A stretch of DNA of 64,000 nucleotides from Bizionia argentinensis JUB59 (GTDB taxonomy: Bacteria; Bacteroidota; Bacteroidia; Flavobacteriales; Flavobacteriaceae): assembly GCF_000224335.1 (NCBI RefSeq), contig NZ_AFXZ01000002.1, forward strand, positions 248,001-312,000. Direction: 5' to 3'. Shown piece after piece: positions 25,139 to 33,727 of the stretch; the first letter of the stretch is position 1; each line of letters starts with the position of its first letter. Made by a program: the position numbers and the translations under genes. Below the pieces are notes generated by a model. It was not told the DNA's origin, ran no database searches, and saw nothing but the letters and a program-made list of their open reading frames with translations.

Positions 25139-27781
25139 ATGACCTACAGAATCTTACTCTTATTAGTGTTATTTACTTCTGGTATTTGTGCACAGGTGAA
25201 CTTGCACGGCGTTATAAACGGATCGGATAGTACACTTTTAGAACAGGTAAACATCTTGGCTTTTCCGCAAGATAAGGACGTGAGCATGAGTTATGCAACA
25301 AGTAGTGAAAAGGGTGAATTTTCCCTTGAACTAAAGAAAAATATGACTTATAAGTTAACTTTAAGTCATATAGGTTATATAACCTTAAATGATACATTAT
25401 TAGTTCAATCTAATTCTATTCCCAAAAATTTTATTTTGCAACTTGATAAAAACATCTTAACAGAAGTTGTTTTAAATTATACACCACCTATTACCGTAAA
25501 AAAAGACACAACAACTTACCAAGTGGACGCGTTTACAGATGGAAATGAGCGTAAATTGCGTGAAATATTAAAAAAACTGCCAGGTCTAACTGTGGATCGC
25601 GATGGCAATGTTACATCTCAAGGGAAAAAGGTAACTAACGTTTTGGTGGAAAACAAACCCTTTTTTAATGGAAAATCTAAATTGGCAGTAAATAATATTC
25701 CAGCAGATGCCGTATTAGAAATTGAAATTATTGATGACTATCATGAAACGGCTTTTATGAAAGGTCTAGAAACCAGTGAGGAAGTTGCTATGAATATAAA
25801 CCTTAAAGAGGACAAAAAGAATTTTATTTTTGGGGACTTGGAGGGTAATGCTGGTATAGAAAACAAATATAAAGTTAATCCTACTATTTTTAAATACGGT
25901 GAAAAAGCAACCTATAATTATATTGGTGATTTAAATAATACGGCTGAAAAATCTTTCACACTTAAAGATTATATTGATTTTGAAGGTGGTTTGTCTGATA
26001 ATAATATTTCAGACATCTTAAATTCTGATTTGAATAGATTTTTAAGAAATTCGGAATATTACAATAATCAACATTTATTTAACGCTTTAAACATGCAATT
26101 TAATCCAAACACAAAAAATGAGTTTAGAGTTTTTGCAATTGCATTTGACGATGTTTCTAATTATGAAACTAGAAACGCCAAGTTCTACCAAACAGAAAAC
26201 ATTACCGAGAATAAAACCAACATCACAAACAATGATTTAAAAGGTTTATTAGCCAAGACGCATTATAAATATCAGCCCAATTCAAACACAGAAATCAAGA
26301 TTATTAGTAAATTAAATAGATCCGATTTAAATTCTGATATGTTTAATGCCGTAAAATTTGACACCACCAACACGACATATAACAGCTATTTAAAATCAAA
26401 AAACACTGAAGTTCTTGTTTCAGCTTCTTTAAAGTCCAAGCTATCAAAAAAGCATACCTTAACATTTTTCTCTAAATATAATTACCAGGATAATTCAGGA
26501 TTAACACAATGGATAAGTCCTACTAATTTATTTAATAGCTCTATTCCTTTAGATATAGACGAAAATTATAACATAAATAAAATTATTGATGTCGATAAAA
26601 ATCTCCTTACTAATAATGTAAAATTATATTGGATTGTAAATAATCTGCTTCATTTAAATACTTTTTTAGAACTAGATTATCAAAGTAGCGATATAAAATT
26701 CAATAATTATCAGAATTTATCCGACAACAGTATTAATAGCTTTTCAAATTTTAGTAATGATACAGAAAACAAATACTTAAAATCAAACGCCTATTTAGAA
26801 GTTCGCAGCTATCTTGGCGATATATTGATAGAAGCCAAACTAAACCTAGAAAGTCATAACTGGAAAAGCACTCAAATAGATAGTAAAGCCAAAAACTCTG
26901 AAACTTATTGGTTACCTGAAATAAATGCTACGTGGGAGTTTGATACTAAAAAGGATCTCAAAGTATCTTATAAAAGTACTAGCCGGTTTTTTGATTTTGA
27001 CAACATTTTACTGAGAAACCAGATAAAATCATTCAATTCTATTTTTTATGGAAATTCAGACTTAACTTTGAGCGTTTCCAATCGATTTTCTATAAATTAT
27101 AGAAACTTTAAATCTTATGGTATTAGCTACTTTCCTTCTTTTTATTATAAAAAAACAAATAATCCCCTAATTTATAACCGCTCTCTTAATAGTATTTATT
27201 CTGAAACAAAGCCCCTAAATGGTATAAATCCGAATGATAATTATCTTCTAAATTTTAGAACAGCGTACAGTCATAAATACTATAGAATTAGATTGACACC
27301 TACTTTCGAAATCGCCAGTTTCCACTCGATTATAAACAACATAGAAGTTGAAAATAAACGAGATAGTTACGGAATCGATTTAAGTTTTGAAAGTTATTTT
27401 AACCATCCTTTAAATTATGATATCGCTTTCAAACATCGACTAGATAAAAACAAATTCGATAGCTTTAATAATACTAGTGTAACCACTGATATGTACTTTG
27501 GCCTGCGCTATGAGCCAGAAAATTGGAAAATAAACACCAGTTTTGATCAAACATTTTTTAAAAACAAAAACATAACGAAAACAAGTTCTAGTTATAATTC
27601 ATTAAACGCTGAAATAACTTATAATAAAGCAGAAAGTGCTTGGACTTTTTTACTTAAAGCAAACAACCTACTAGATAGTAAGACTAGAGTCATTACTAAC
27701 TATGATATTACCACAGTAAATGAACAGGCTACTGTTTTGTTTCCGCGTTACATTTTGTTTGGTATTAGCTACAGATTATAA
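25139..27781 (+). CDS. outer-membrane barrel with CarboxypepD_reg-like domain (GLPGLI partner)
   Basis: An 880-residue exported protein. It has a signal peptide (residues 1-18), an N-terminal carboxypeptidase-regulatory-like beta sandwich (about 20-105), a plug-like region with KLPGLTVDRDGNVTSQGKKV and INDY-type AVLEIEIIDDYHE, then about 650 residues of alternating amphipathic strands typical of a TonB-receptor-like barrel. It ends in an aromatic residue pattern (ILFGISYRL). Members of this group pair with GLPGLI proteins and may export or import unknown substrates. It lies 21 bases downstream of the GLPGLI gene, in one transcription unit. Confidence 0.88.
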   Translation: MTYRILLLLVLFTSGICAQVNLHGVINGSDSTLLEQVNILAFPQDKDVSMSYATSSEKGEFSLELKKNMTYKLTLSHIGYITLNDTLLVQSNSIPKNFILQLDKNILTEVVLNYTPPITVKKDTTTYQVDAFTDGNERKLREILKKLPGLTVDRDGNVTSQGKKVTNVLVENKPFFNGKSKLAVNNIPADAVLEIEIIDDYHETAFMKGLETSEEVAMNINLKEDKKNFIFGDLEGNAGIENKYKVNPTIFKYGEKATYNYIGDLNNTAEKSFTLKDYIDFEGGLSDNNISDILNSDLNRFLRNSEYYNNQHLFNALNMQFNPNTKNEFRVFAIAFDDVSNYETRNAKFYQTENITENKTNITNNDLKGLLAKTHYKYQPNSNTEIKIISKLNRSDLNSDMFNAVKFDTTNTTYNSYLKSKNTEVLVSASLKSKLSKKHTLTFFSKYNYQDNSGLTQWISPTNLFNSSIPLDIDENYNINKIIDVDKNLLTNNVKLYWIVNNLLHLNTFLELDYQSSDIKFNNYQNLSDNSINSFSNFSNDTENKYLKSNAYLEVRSYLGDILIEAKLNLESHNWKSTQIDSKAKNSETYWLPEINATWEFDTKKDLKVSYKSTSRFFDFDNILLRNQIKSFNSIFYGNSDLTLSVSNRFSINYRNFKSYGISYFPSFYYKKTNNPLIYNRSLNSIYSETKPLNGINPNDNYLLNFRTAYSHKYYRIRLTPTFEIASFHSIINNIEVENKRDSYGIDLSFESYFNHPLNYDIAFKHRLDKNKFDSFNNTSVTTDMYFGLRYEPENWKINTSFDQTFFKNKNITKTSSSYNSLNAEITYNKAESAWTFLLKANNLLDSKTRVITNYDITTVNEQATVLFPRYILFGISYRL

Positions 27782-27823
27782 AACTGTTTAAATATAATAC
27801 CAATAGTAATCTAAAGCTTGATT

Positions 27824-28276
27824 TTAATCCAAGATCTGATCCGTATGCGCTTTGGTTTTTACTTTTGAAATAACCTCTTCAATCAATCCATTTTCATCAA
27901 TAACAAAGCTAGTTCTGTGAATCCCATCGTATTCCTTGCCCATAAATTTTTTCGGTCCCCAAATACCATAGGCCTCAATAACTGCTTTATCTTCATCGGC
28001 TAAAAGTGGATATGGAAAATCGTATTTATTTCTAAAATTACTTTGTCTTTTTTCACTATCAGCACTGACACCTAAAATATCATAACCTTCTTTTTGAAAA
28101 CGGCTGTAATTATCACTTAAATTACAAGCTTCAGCCGTACACCCTGGCGTACTGGCTTTAGGATAAAAAAACAACACTAATTTTTTTCCTTTATAATCGC
28201 TTAAAGAAATAGCATTTCCATCTTGGTCTTTAGCCGTAAAATCTGGTGCTTTATCTCCTGGTTTCAAATTTGTCAT
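27824..28276 (-). CDS. bcp: thioredoxin-dependent thiol peroxidase
   Basis: A 150-residue atypical 2-Cys peroxiredoxin of the BCP/PrxQ group. It reduces hydroperoxides and is recharged by thioredoxin. The peroxidatic Cys46 is in PKASTPGCT, and the resolving Cys51 comes five residues later (CTAEAC). The FFYPKA stretch and the late HRTSFVIDENG segment agree with family members. ATG 28276 is preferred over a TTG seven codons upstream. It is divergent from nth, and the two promoters share about 40 bases. Confidence 0.95.
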   Translation of the reverse strand: MTNLKPGDKAPDFTAKDQDGNAISLSDYKGKKLVLFFYPKASTPGCTAEACNLSDNYSRFQKEGYDILGVSADSEKRQSNFRNKYDFPYPLLADEDKAVIEAYGIWGPKKFMGKEYDGIHRTSFVIDENGLIEEVISKVKTKAHTDQILD

Positions 28277-28278
28277 AG

Positions 28279-28286
28279 TATCTTTG
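28279..28286 (+). promoter_or_regulatory. TAnnTTTG -7 box for nth
   Basis: TATCTTTG, full consensus, 31 bases before ATG 28318. It lies in the leader of the divergent bcp gene. A weaker minus-strand box (TATGTTTA, 28304-28311) could serve bcp. Confidence 0.55.
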
Positions 28287-28317
28287 TTTAAATTCAATTT
28301 CTGTAAACATACAAATT

Positions 28318-28974
28318 ATGACCAAGCAAGAAAAGGTAGAATTCGTTATAAAAACGTTAAAGGAAATATATCCAACTATTCCCGTGCCTTTAGATCATAA
28401 AGATCCATACACCTTACTAATTGCCGTTTTAATGTCCGCTCAAAGCACCGATGTTCGCGTAAATAAAATAACGCCGCTACTCTTTGCAAAGGCCGACAAT
28501 CCTTATGATATGATAAAACTAACGGTTGATGAAATACGAGATATTATTAGACCTGTTGGATTATCACCGATGAAAAGTAAAGGTATTCATGGTTTATCAC
28601 ATATACTTATTGATAAACACGACGGTCAAGTTCCTAAAACTTATGAAGATTTAGAAGCGTTACCAGCTGTTGGACATAAAACAGCAGCTGTAGTTTTATC
28701 GCAAGCCTTTGGAATACCTGCTTTCCCAGTAGATACGCATATCCATAGATTAATGTATCGTTGGGGATTTACAAATGGTAAAAATGTGGTTCAAACAGAG
28801 AAAGATGCTAAACGACTATTTCCGGAAGACATCTGGAACGACTTACATTTACAAATAATCTGGTATGCCCGTCAATATTCGCCAGCGCGTGGTTGGGATA
28901 TGGAAAAGGACATTATTACTAGAACTATTGGTCGCAAAACAGTGTTGAATGATTATTATGCTAAAAAGAAGTGA
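28318..28974 (+). CDS. nth: endonuclease III without the iron-sulfur cluster
   Basis: A 218-residue DNA glycosylase/AP lyase of the HhH-GPD superfamily that removes oxidised pyrimidines. The helix-hairpin-helix LEALPAVGHKTAAVV holds the lyase Lys121, and VDTHIHR holds the catalytic Asp139; both positions match E. coli Nth. The C-terminus differs: where E. coli has four cysteines holding a [4Fe-4S] cluster, this protein ends ...YSPARGWDMEKDIITRTIG... then VLNDYYAKKK, with no cysteine in the region. The last ten codons are also the first 30 bases of a tandem repeat that continues downstream. It is divergent from bcp. Confidence 0.95.
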   Translation: MTKQEKVEFVIKTLKEIYPTIPVPLDHKDPYTLLIAVLMSAQSTDVRVNKITPLLFAKADNPYDMIKLTVDEIRDIIRPVGLSPMKSKGIHGLSHILIDKHDGQVPKTYEDLEALPAVGHKTAAVVLSQAFGIPAFPVDTHIHRLMYRWGFTNGKNVVQTEKDAKRLFPEDIWNDLHLQIIWYARQYSPARGWDMEKDIITRTIGRKTVLNDYYAKKK

Positions 28975-29155
28975 GTATTTAAAAGGAATAGATCGTTCGA
29001 AAGCTATCGGAACTTTAAGAATATATAATTAATACTTGATCTGCGAACATCTGCGAACATCTGCGTAATCAGCGGGAAATAAACATTAGCGAATGGGGAA
29101 ATACGCTTCGTTGTAATTTATCAGTATCGTTGTAATAAAGAACTTCATTTATGAG

Positions 29156-29175
29156 ATTCCTGCCTACGCAGGAAT
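29156..29175. repeat. repeat hairpin, unit 1
   Basis: ATTCCTGC-CTAC-GCAGGAAT, a perfect 8-bp stem with a 4-base loop. Equivalent hairpins are at 29381-29400 and 29616-29635 (loop CTTC) and 29849-29868 (see separate entry). Confidence 0.9.
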
Positions 29176-29848
29176 TGTGTTGAATGATTATTATGCTAAA
29201 AAGAAGTAAGTATTTAAGAGGTATAGATCGTTCGAAAGCTATCGGAACTTTAAGAATATATATTTAATACTTGATCTGCGAACATCTGCGTAATCAGCGG
29301 GAAATAAACATTAGCGAATGGGGAAATACGCTTCGTTGTAATTTATCAGTATCGTTGTAATAAAGAACTTCATTTATGAGATTCCTGCCTTCGCAGGAAT
29401 TGTGTTGAATGATTATTATGCTAAAAAGAAGTGAGTATTTAAAAGGAATAGATCGTTCGAAAGCTATCGGAACTTTAAGAATATATAATTAATACTTAAT
29501 CTGCGAACATCTGCGAACATCTGCGTAATCAGCGGGAAATAAACATTAGCGAATGAGGAAATACGCTTCGTTGTAATTTATCAGTATCGTTGTAATAAAG
29601 AACTTCATTTATGAGATTCCTGCCTTCGCAGGAATTGTGTTGAATGATTATTATGCTAAAAAGAAGAAGTAGGTATTAAAGAGGATAAACCGTTGCAACA
29701 ATGCTATCGAAAATTTTAGAATTTAGAATATAGACTTGATCAGCGAAAATCTACGAATTCAGCGGGAAATAAACATTAGTGAATGGGATAATTCTTCTCG
29801 CTTCAATATAACCATATAAATTTTGTATTAAGCGACAATATAAATGAG

Positions 29849-29868
29849 ATTCCTGTCTATACAGGAAT
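29849..29868. repeat. repeat hairpin, unit 4, with compensatory change
   Basis: ATTCCTGT-CTAT-ACAGGAAT. The loop-closing C-G pair of units 1-3 is replaced by T-A on both sides, so the stem stays perfect although the rest of the unit has drifted. Confidence 0.9.
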
Positions 29869-29871
29869 AAA

Positions 29872-29905
29872 AAAAAGTCCTGAGACTAATAAATCAGGAC
29901 TTTTT
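29872..29905. terminator. bidirectional terminator after the nth repeat array
   Basis: A 12-bp stem AAAAAGTCCTGA / TCAGGACTTTTT with a 10-base loop. It is placed between the nth side and the reverse sigma-factor unit, so it can end both. Confidence 0.85.
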
Positions 29906-29911
29906 CAAAGT

Positions 29912-30058
29912 TTAGTTGAGAAGTGCTTCAAACTTCATCTTATTACAATTTATAACACTTAAAGCCTTCGAGTAATCAAGAAGAAATTTTATGGTTTCCT
30001 CTTTTGGGTTTAAATCAACTTGTCGTTGGTTTGTTTTTTGAGAGTAAAGTTTTGCCAT
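29912..30058 (-). CDS. 48-aa conserved-looking small protein downstream of the sigma factor
   Basis: A complete small frame, ATG 30058 to TAA 29912, encoding 48 residues that begin MAKLYSQKTNQRQVDLNPKE and end KMKFEALLN. It is charged, soluble and partly helical (KEETIKFLLDYSKALSVI). It starts 57 bases after the sigma-factor stop on the same strand and ends six bases before a strong terminator, exactly the room a real gene would need. Codon use looks like that of its neighbours. I do not know its function. Being immediately downstream of an ECF sigma factor, it is co-transcribed with it and could modulate it, but it is too short and not membrane-bound for a classical anti-sigma protein. Confidence 0.7.
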   Translation of the reverse strand: MAKLYSQKTNQRQVDLNPKEETIKFLLDYSKALSVINCNKMKFEALLN

Positions 30059-30115
30059 TTATTTTCAAATTTTATGGTTATACTTACTTAACGCAACAAG
30101 TTAAATTATATTGTA

Positions 30116-30706
30116 TCAATTAGTTAAAACAATATTGTGTCTATCTATAATCTTTCTCATATTAATTAAAGCATAGCGCATTCTACCTAAAGCTGTATTA
30201 ATACTAACGCCTGTTTTTTCCGATATTTCCTTAAAACTCATGTCGTTGTACATACGCATCATGAGAACTTCTTTTTGATCTTCAGGTAACTCTTCAATAA
30301 CGCGACGAACATCATGCTCTACTTGATCTTTAATAAGGCGTCTTTCGGCATCTAAAGTACTATCGCTCAAAACAGAAAAAATATTAAAATCGCCCGTATT
30401 ACTGAATTTAGGCATACGGTTGTTTCTTCGGAAATGATCTATAACCAAATTATGGGCAATACGCATAGTCCAAGGTAAAAATTTACCTTCTTCGTTGTAT
30501 TTCCCGGCTTTTAAAGTCCGAATAACCTTAATAAAGGTGTCTTGAAAAATATCATCGGCAACATCCCGATCATAAACTTTTGAATAAATAAAACTAAATA
30601 TACGTTGCTTGTGTCTATTGATTAAAGATTCAATAGCTTGCTCGTTTCCGTGAATATATTTGGTGACCAAGGTAGCGTCTGTGATAAGATCGTCCTGCAT
30701 AATCAT
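30116..30706 (-). CDS. ECF-type RNA polymerase sigma factor
   Basis: A 196-residue sigma-70 family protein of the extracytoplasmic-function type. Region 2 spans about 22-95 (DRDVADDIFQDTFIKVIRTL and LPWTMRIAHNLVIDHFRR). A linker follows, and region 4 spans about 135-190 (LPEDQKEVLMMRMYNDMSFKEISEKTGVSINTALGRMRYA is the helix-turn-helix, quoted here as its start LPEDQKEVL and end NTALGRMRYA). No anti-sigma gene is adjacent, only the 48-aa gene downstream. Two ATGs (30706 and 30700) are possible starts. An inverted repeat lies just upstream at 30717-30731. Its regulon cannot be told from the sequence. Confidence 0.93.
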   Translation of the reverse strand: MIMQDDLITDATLVTKYIHGNEQAIESLINRHKQRIFSFIYSKVYDRDVADDIFQDTFIKVIRTLKAGKYNEEGKFLPWTMRIAHNLVIDHFRRNNRMPKFSNTGDFNIFSVLSDSTLDAERRLIKDQVEHDVRRVIEELPEDQKEVLMMRMYNDMSFKEISEKTGVSINTALGRMRYALINMRKIIDRHNIVLTN

Positions 30707-30716
30707 TACTTTTATA

Positions 30717-30731
30717 CCAGACTATGTCTGG
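30717..30731. promoter_or_regulatory. inverted repeat in the sigma-factor leader
   Basis: CCAGAC-TAT-GTCTGG, a perfect 6-bp palindrome with a 3-base centre, 10 bases upstream of the sigma-factor ATG. It could be an operator or a short mRNA hairpin. Confidence 0.35.
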
Positions 30732-30908
30732 ATTGGGTTAAATAGGGTATAATTTATAAAGTAATGTTAAACGTATAGGCTACTCCAATGGTTTTTAGGT
30801 TTATAGAATTCAAAGATAACAACAAAACCCTCATAAAAACAAACTATTATTACTTTTAAGTTGAATAATTTGTAAACCATTCTATTTTTTAATGGAATTT
30901 AGTTGTAG

Positions 30909-30916
30909 TATCTTTG
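30909..30916 (+). promoter_or_regulatory. TAnnTTTG -7 box for uvrA
   Basis: TATCTTTG, full consensus, 24 bases before ATG 30941. I see no SOS-type operator that I could defend. Confidence 0.55.
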
Positions 30917-30940
30917 CAAGATTAATTCTGCTAATAGCTT

Positions 30941-33727
30941 ATGTACACTAATATTTCTGAAGTCAATCCGAAAGAAAACATCATTATAAAAGGTGCGAAA
31001 TTGCACAATTTAAAAAATATAGATGTTGTTATTCCTAGGAATAAACTCGTTGTTATTACAGGGTTATCGGGTTCTGGTAAGTCAAGTTTAGCTTTTGATA
31101 CGCTTTATGCTGAAGGTCAGAGACGTTATGTAGAAAGCTTATCTAGTTATGCCCGACAATTTTTAGGCAGATTGAATAAACCAAAAGTCGACTATATAAA
31201 GGGTATCGCACCTGCCATTGCCATAGAGCAGAAAGTAAACTCTACAAACCCACGATCTACCGTTGGAACTACTACCGAGATTTACGATTACCTAAAATTA
31301 CTATTTGCTAGAATTGGTAAAACCTATTCACCAAAATCAGGTAAAGAGGTTAAAAAAGACACCGTTGCCGATGTACTAAAATCGGTAAAAGCTTTTCCTG
31401 AAGGTGAAAAACTCCTTCTCCTCGCTCCTATTTTTTTAGAAGAAGGCAGAACGTTAGAAGACAAACTAAAGGTTTTAAATCAGCAAGGTTATGCCAGAAT
31501 TAAAGTAAAAGACTCCGTTGTTAGAATTGATGATGCCATGGACATTGACGAAAAACCAGAGAATATCTTTTTGGTTGTCGATCGCGTAATTACAAAAGAT
31601 GAAGAAGATTTTTATAACCGATTAGCAGATGCCATTGAAACCGCTTTTTTTGAAGGAAAAGGCAATTGCTATATCGAATCGCTCTCCGATAATAAACAAG
31701 AACATTTTAGTAATAAATTTGAATTGGATGGTATCGATTTTTTAGAACCAAACGTTCATTTATTTAGTTTTAATAATCCGTATGGCGCCTGTCCAACTTG
31801 TGAAGGATACGGTGACGTTATTGGAATTGATGAAGATTTAGTGATTCCAAATACCGGATTATCCATTTATGAAAATGCCGTTTTTGCTTGGCGTGGCGAT
31901 AGTATGAGCTGGTTTCGTGATCAGCTGGTTAATAATTCTCATAAATTTGACTTTCCAATACATAAACCTTTTTATGATTTAACGGTTGCTCAAAAACAAT
32001 TAGTTTGGGACGGTAACCAATATTTTGAAGGATTGAATAGCTTTTTTGCCGAACTAGAATCGAAAGCATATAAGATTCAGAATCGTGTAATGCTTTCTAG
32101 ATATCGTGGAAAAACCAAGTGTAAAACCTGTAACGGGAAACGTTTACGTCCAGAAGCAGACTACATAAAAATCACGGATGCCACTATCACCGATTTGGTG
32201 GATATGCCATTGGATAAACTGGCAGAATTCTTTAAAAACCTTGAATTAAACGAACACGACAATCAAATTGCTAAACGTTTATTAAAAGAAATAAACAACC
32301 GTTTAAGCTTTTTAGATAATGTAGGATTAAGTTATTTAACGCTTAACAGAAAGTCCAATACCCTTTCAGGTGGTGAAAGTCAGCGAATAAATTTAGCAAC
32401 TTCTTTAGGGAGTAGTTTAGTTGGTTCTATGTATATTTTAGATGAACCTAGTATTGGTTTACACCCAAAAGATACCGAAAGATTAATTGACGTTTTAAAA
32501 GCTTTACGTGATCTTGGAAACACGGTGATTGTGGTCGAACATGATGAAGATATTATGATGGCGGCCGACGAAATCATAGATATTGGACCTGAAGCTGGAA
32601 CACTTGGTGGACACGTAGTAGCAACAGGTACGTTTCAAGATATTTTGAAATCATCATCTTTGACTGCTAAATATTTAAATGGCGATTTAGAAATTAAAGT
32701 TCCTGAAAAAAGACGCACGTCCAAATATGCTGTTGAAATTATCGGTGCTAAAGAAAATAATTTAAAAAACATTGATGTTACCTTGCCGCTAGGCATGTTA
32801 ACCGTGGTTACTGGAGTTTCTGGAAGTGGAAAAAGTACCTTAATTAAAAAGATTGTCTATCCTGCCTTACAAAAGAAAATAACAGATTTAGGTGATAAAC
32901 CAGGACAGTTTTCTGAATTGAAAGGAAATTTTAGCAACGTGAAACATATTGAGTTTGTAGATCAAAATCCTATTGGACGATCTTCACGTTCCAATCCCGT
33001 TACTTATATTAAAGCTTATGATGATATTCGCGCACTTTTTGCAGGTCAGAAATTAAGTAAAATTCGAAATTTTCAACCGAAGCATTTTAGTTTTAATGTG
33101 GATGGTGGTCGCTGTGAAACCTGTAAAGGTGAAGGTGAAGTGACTATTGAAATGCAATTTATGGCCGATGTGCATTTAACCTGCGAAACCTGTAATGGTA
33201 AACGATTTAAAAAAGAGGTATTAGAAGTTACTTTTGAAGGAAAATCTATCGACGATGTTTTAAATCTAACCATTGATGACGCTATTGCATTTTTCACCCA
33301 ACACGAACAGAAAAAAATTCAAATTAAACTACAACCTTTACAAGATGTTGGGCTTGGCTATGTTACTTTAGGCCAAAGCTCCTCTACCCTTTCTGGTGGT
33401 GAAGCACAACGTATTAAACTGGCTACTTTTTTAGGAAAAGGTAGTAAAAGTGATCAGGCTTTATTCATATTTGATGAACCTACAACTGGATTACATTTTC
33501 ATGATATTCAGAAGTTATTAAAATCCTTTTACGCTTTAATTGAAAAAGGACATTCTATAATTGTGATTGAACATAATCTAGAACTGATAAAGTGTGCCGA
33601 TTATATAATAGATTTAGGACCTGAAGGTGGCGAACGCGGTGGTTACCTAATTGCCGAAGGTACGCCAGAAGAACTTGTCAAGAATAAAAAATCTATTACA
33701 GGTAAATACTTGAAGGAAAAACTTTAA
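30941..33727 (+). CDS. uvrA: excinuclease ABC subunit A
   Basis: A 928-residue DNA-damage recognition ATPase of nucleotide excision repair, full length. The first ATPase half has Walker A GLSGSGKSS near residue 43, the SLSSYARQFLG signature, and zinc module CPTC...CKTCNGKR. It also has the signature LSGGESQR with YILDEPSIGLHP. The second half has GVSGSGKST near 628, the zinc module CETCKGEGEV...CETCNGKRF, and LSGGEAQR with IFDEPTTGLH. All elements needed for UvrB loading are present. Its TAA overlaps the stop codon of the convergent DUF3667 gene, leaving no terminator between them. Confidence 0.98.
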   Translation: MYTNISEVNPKENIIIKGAKLHNLKNIDVVIPRNKLVVITGLSGSGKSSLAFDTLYAEGQRRYVESLSSYARQFLGRLNKPKVDYIKGIAPAIAIEQKVNSTNPRSTVGTTTEIYDYLKLLFARIGKTYSPKSGKEVKKDTVADVLKSVKAFPEGEKLLLLAPIFLEEGRTLEDKLKVLNQQGYARIKVKDSVVRIDDAMDIDEKPENIFLVVDRVITKDEEDFYNRLADAIETAFFEGKGNCYIESLSDNKQEHFSNKFELDGIDFLEPNVHLFSFNNPYGACPTCEGYGDVIGIDEDLVIPNTGLSIYENAVFAWRGDSMSWFRDQLVNNSHKFDFPIHKPFYDLTVAQKQLVWDGNQYFEGLNSFFAELESKAYKIQNRVMLSRYRGKTKCKTCNGKRLRPEADYIKITDATITDLVDMPLDKLAEFFKNLELNEHDNQIAKRLLKEINNRLSFLDNVGLSYLTLNRKSNTLSGGESQRINLATSLGSSLVGSMYILDEPSIGLHPKDTERLIDVLKALRDLGNTVIVVEHDEDIMMAADEIIDIGPEAGTLGGHVVATGTFQDILKSSSLTAKYLNGDLEIKVPEKRRTSKYAVEIIGAKENNLKNIDVTLPLGMLTVVTGVSGSGKSTLIKKIVYPALQKKITDLGDKPGQFSELKGNFSNVKHIEFVDQNPIGRSSRSNPVTYIKAYDDIRALFAGQKLSKIRNFQPKHFSFNVDGGRCETCKGEGEVTIEMQFMADVHLTCETCNGKRFKKEVLEVTFEGKSIDDVLNLTIDDAIAFFTQHEQKKIQIKLQPLQDVGLGYVTLGQSSSTLSGGEAQRIKLATFLGKGSKSDQALFIFDEPTTGLHFHDIQKLLKSFYALIEKGHSIIVIEHNLELIKCADYIIDLGPEGGERGGYLIAEGTPEELVKNKKSITGKYLKEKL

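Larger units (their letters stand above)
28942..29868. repeat. four-copy tandem repeat starting inside the nth 3' end
   Basis: Units at 28942-29176 (235 bases), 29177-29401 (225), 29402-29636 (235) and 29637-29868 (232). Each opens with GTGTTGAATGATTATTATGC, so each repeats the nth C-terminus VLNDYYAKKK and its stop codon (TGA, TAA, TGA; unit 4 has one extra AAG and TAG). Each closes with an 8-bp hairpin. Units 1-3 are almost identical apart from a 10-base GAACATCTGC segment, present twice in units 1 and 3 and once in unit 2; unit 4 is clearly diverged. This looks like tandem duplication of the gene end plus its downstream spacer. No ORF of note lies inside. Confidence 0.95.

Noticed and set aside
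28942-29868. Tandem repeats considered as a CRISPR array
   Set aside because: Units are 225-235 bases, repeat over their whole length, contain no unique spacers and include coding sequence of nth; no cas genes are near.
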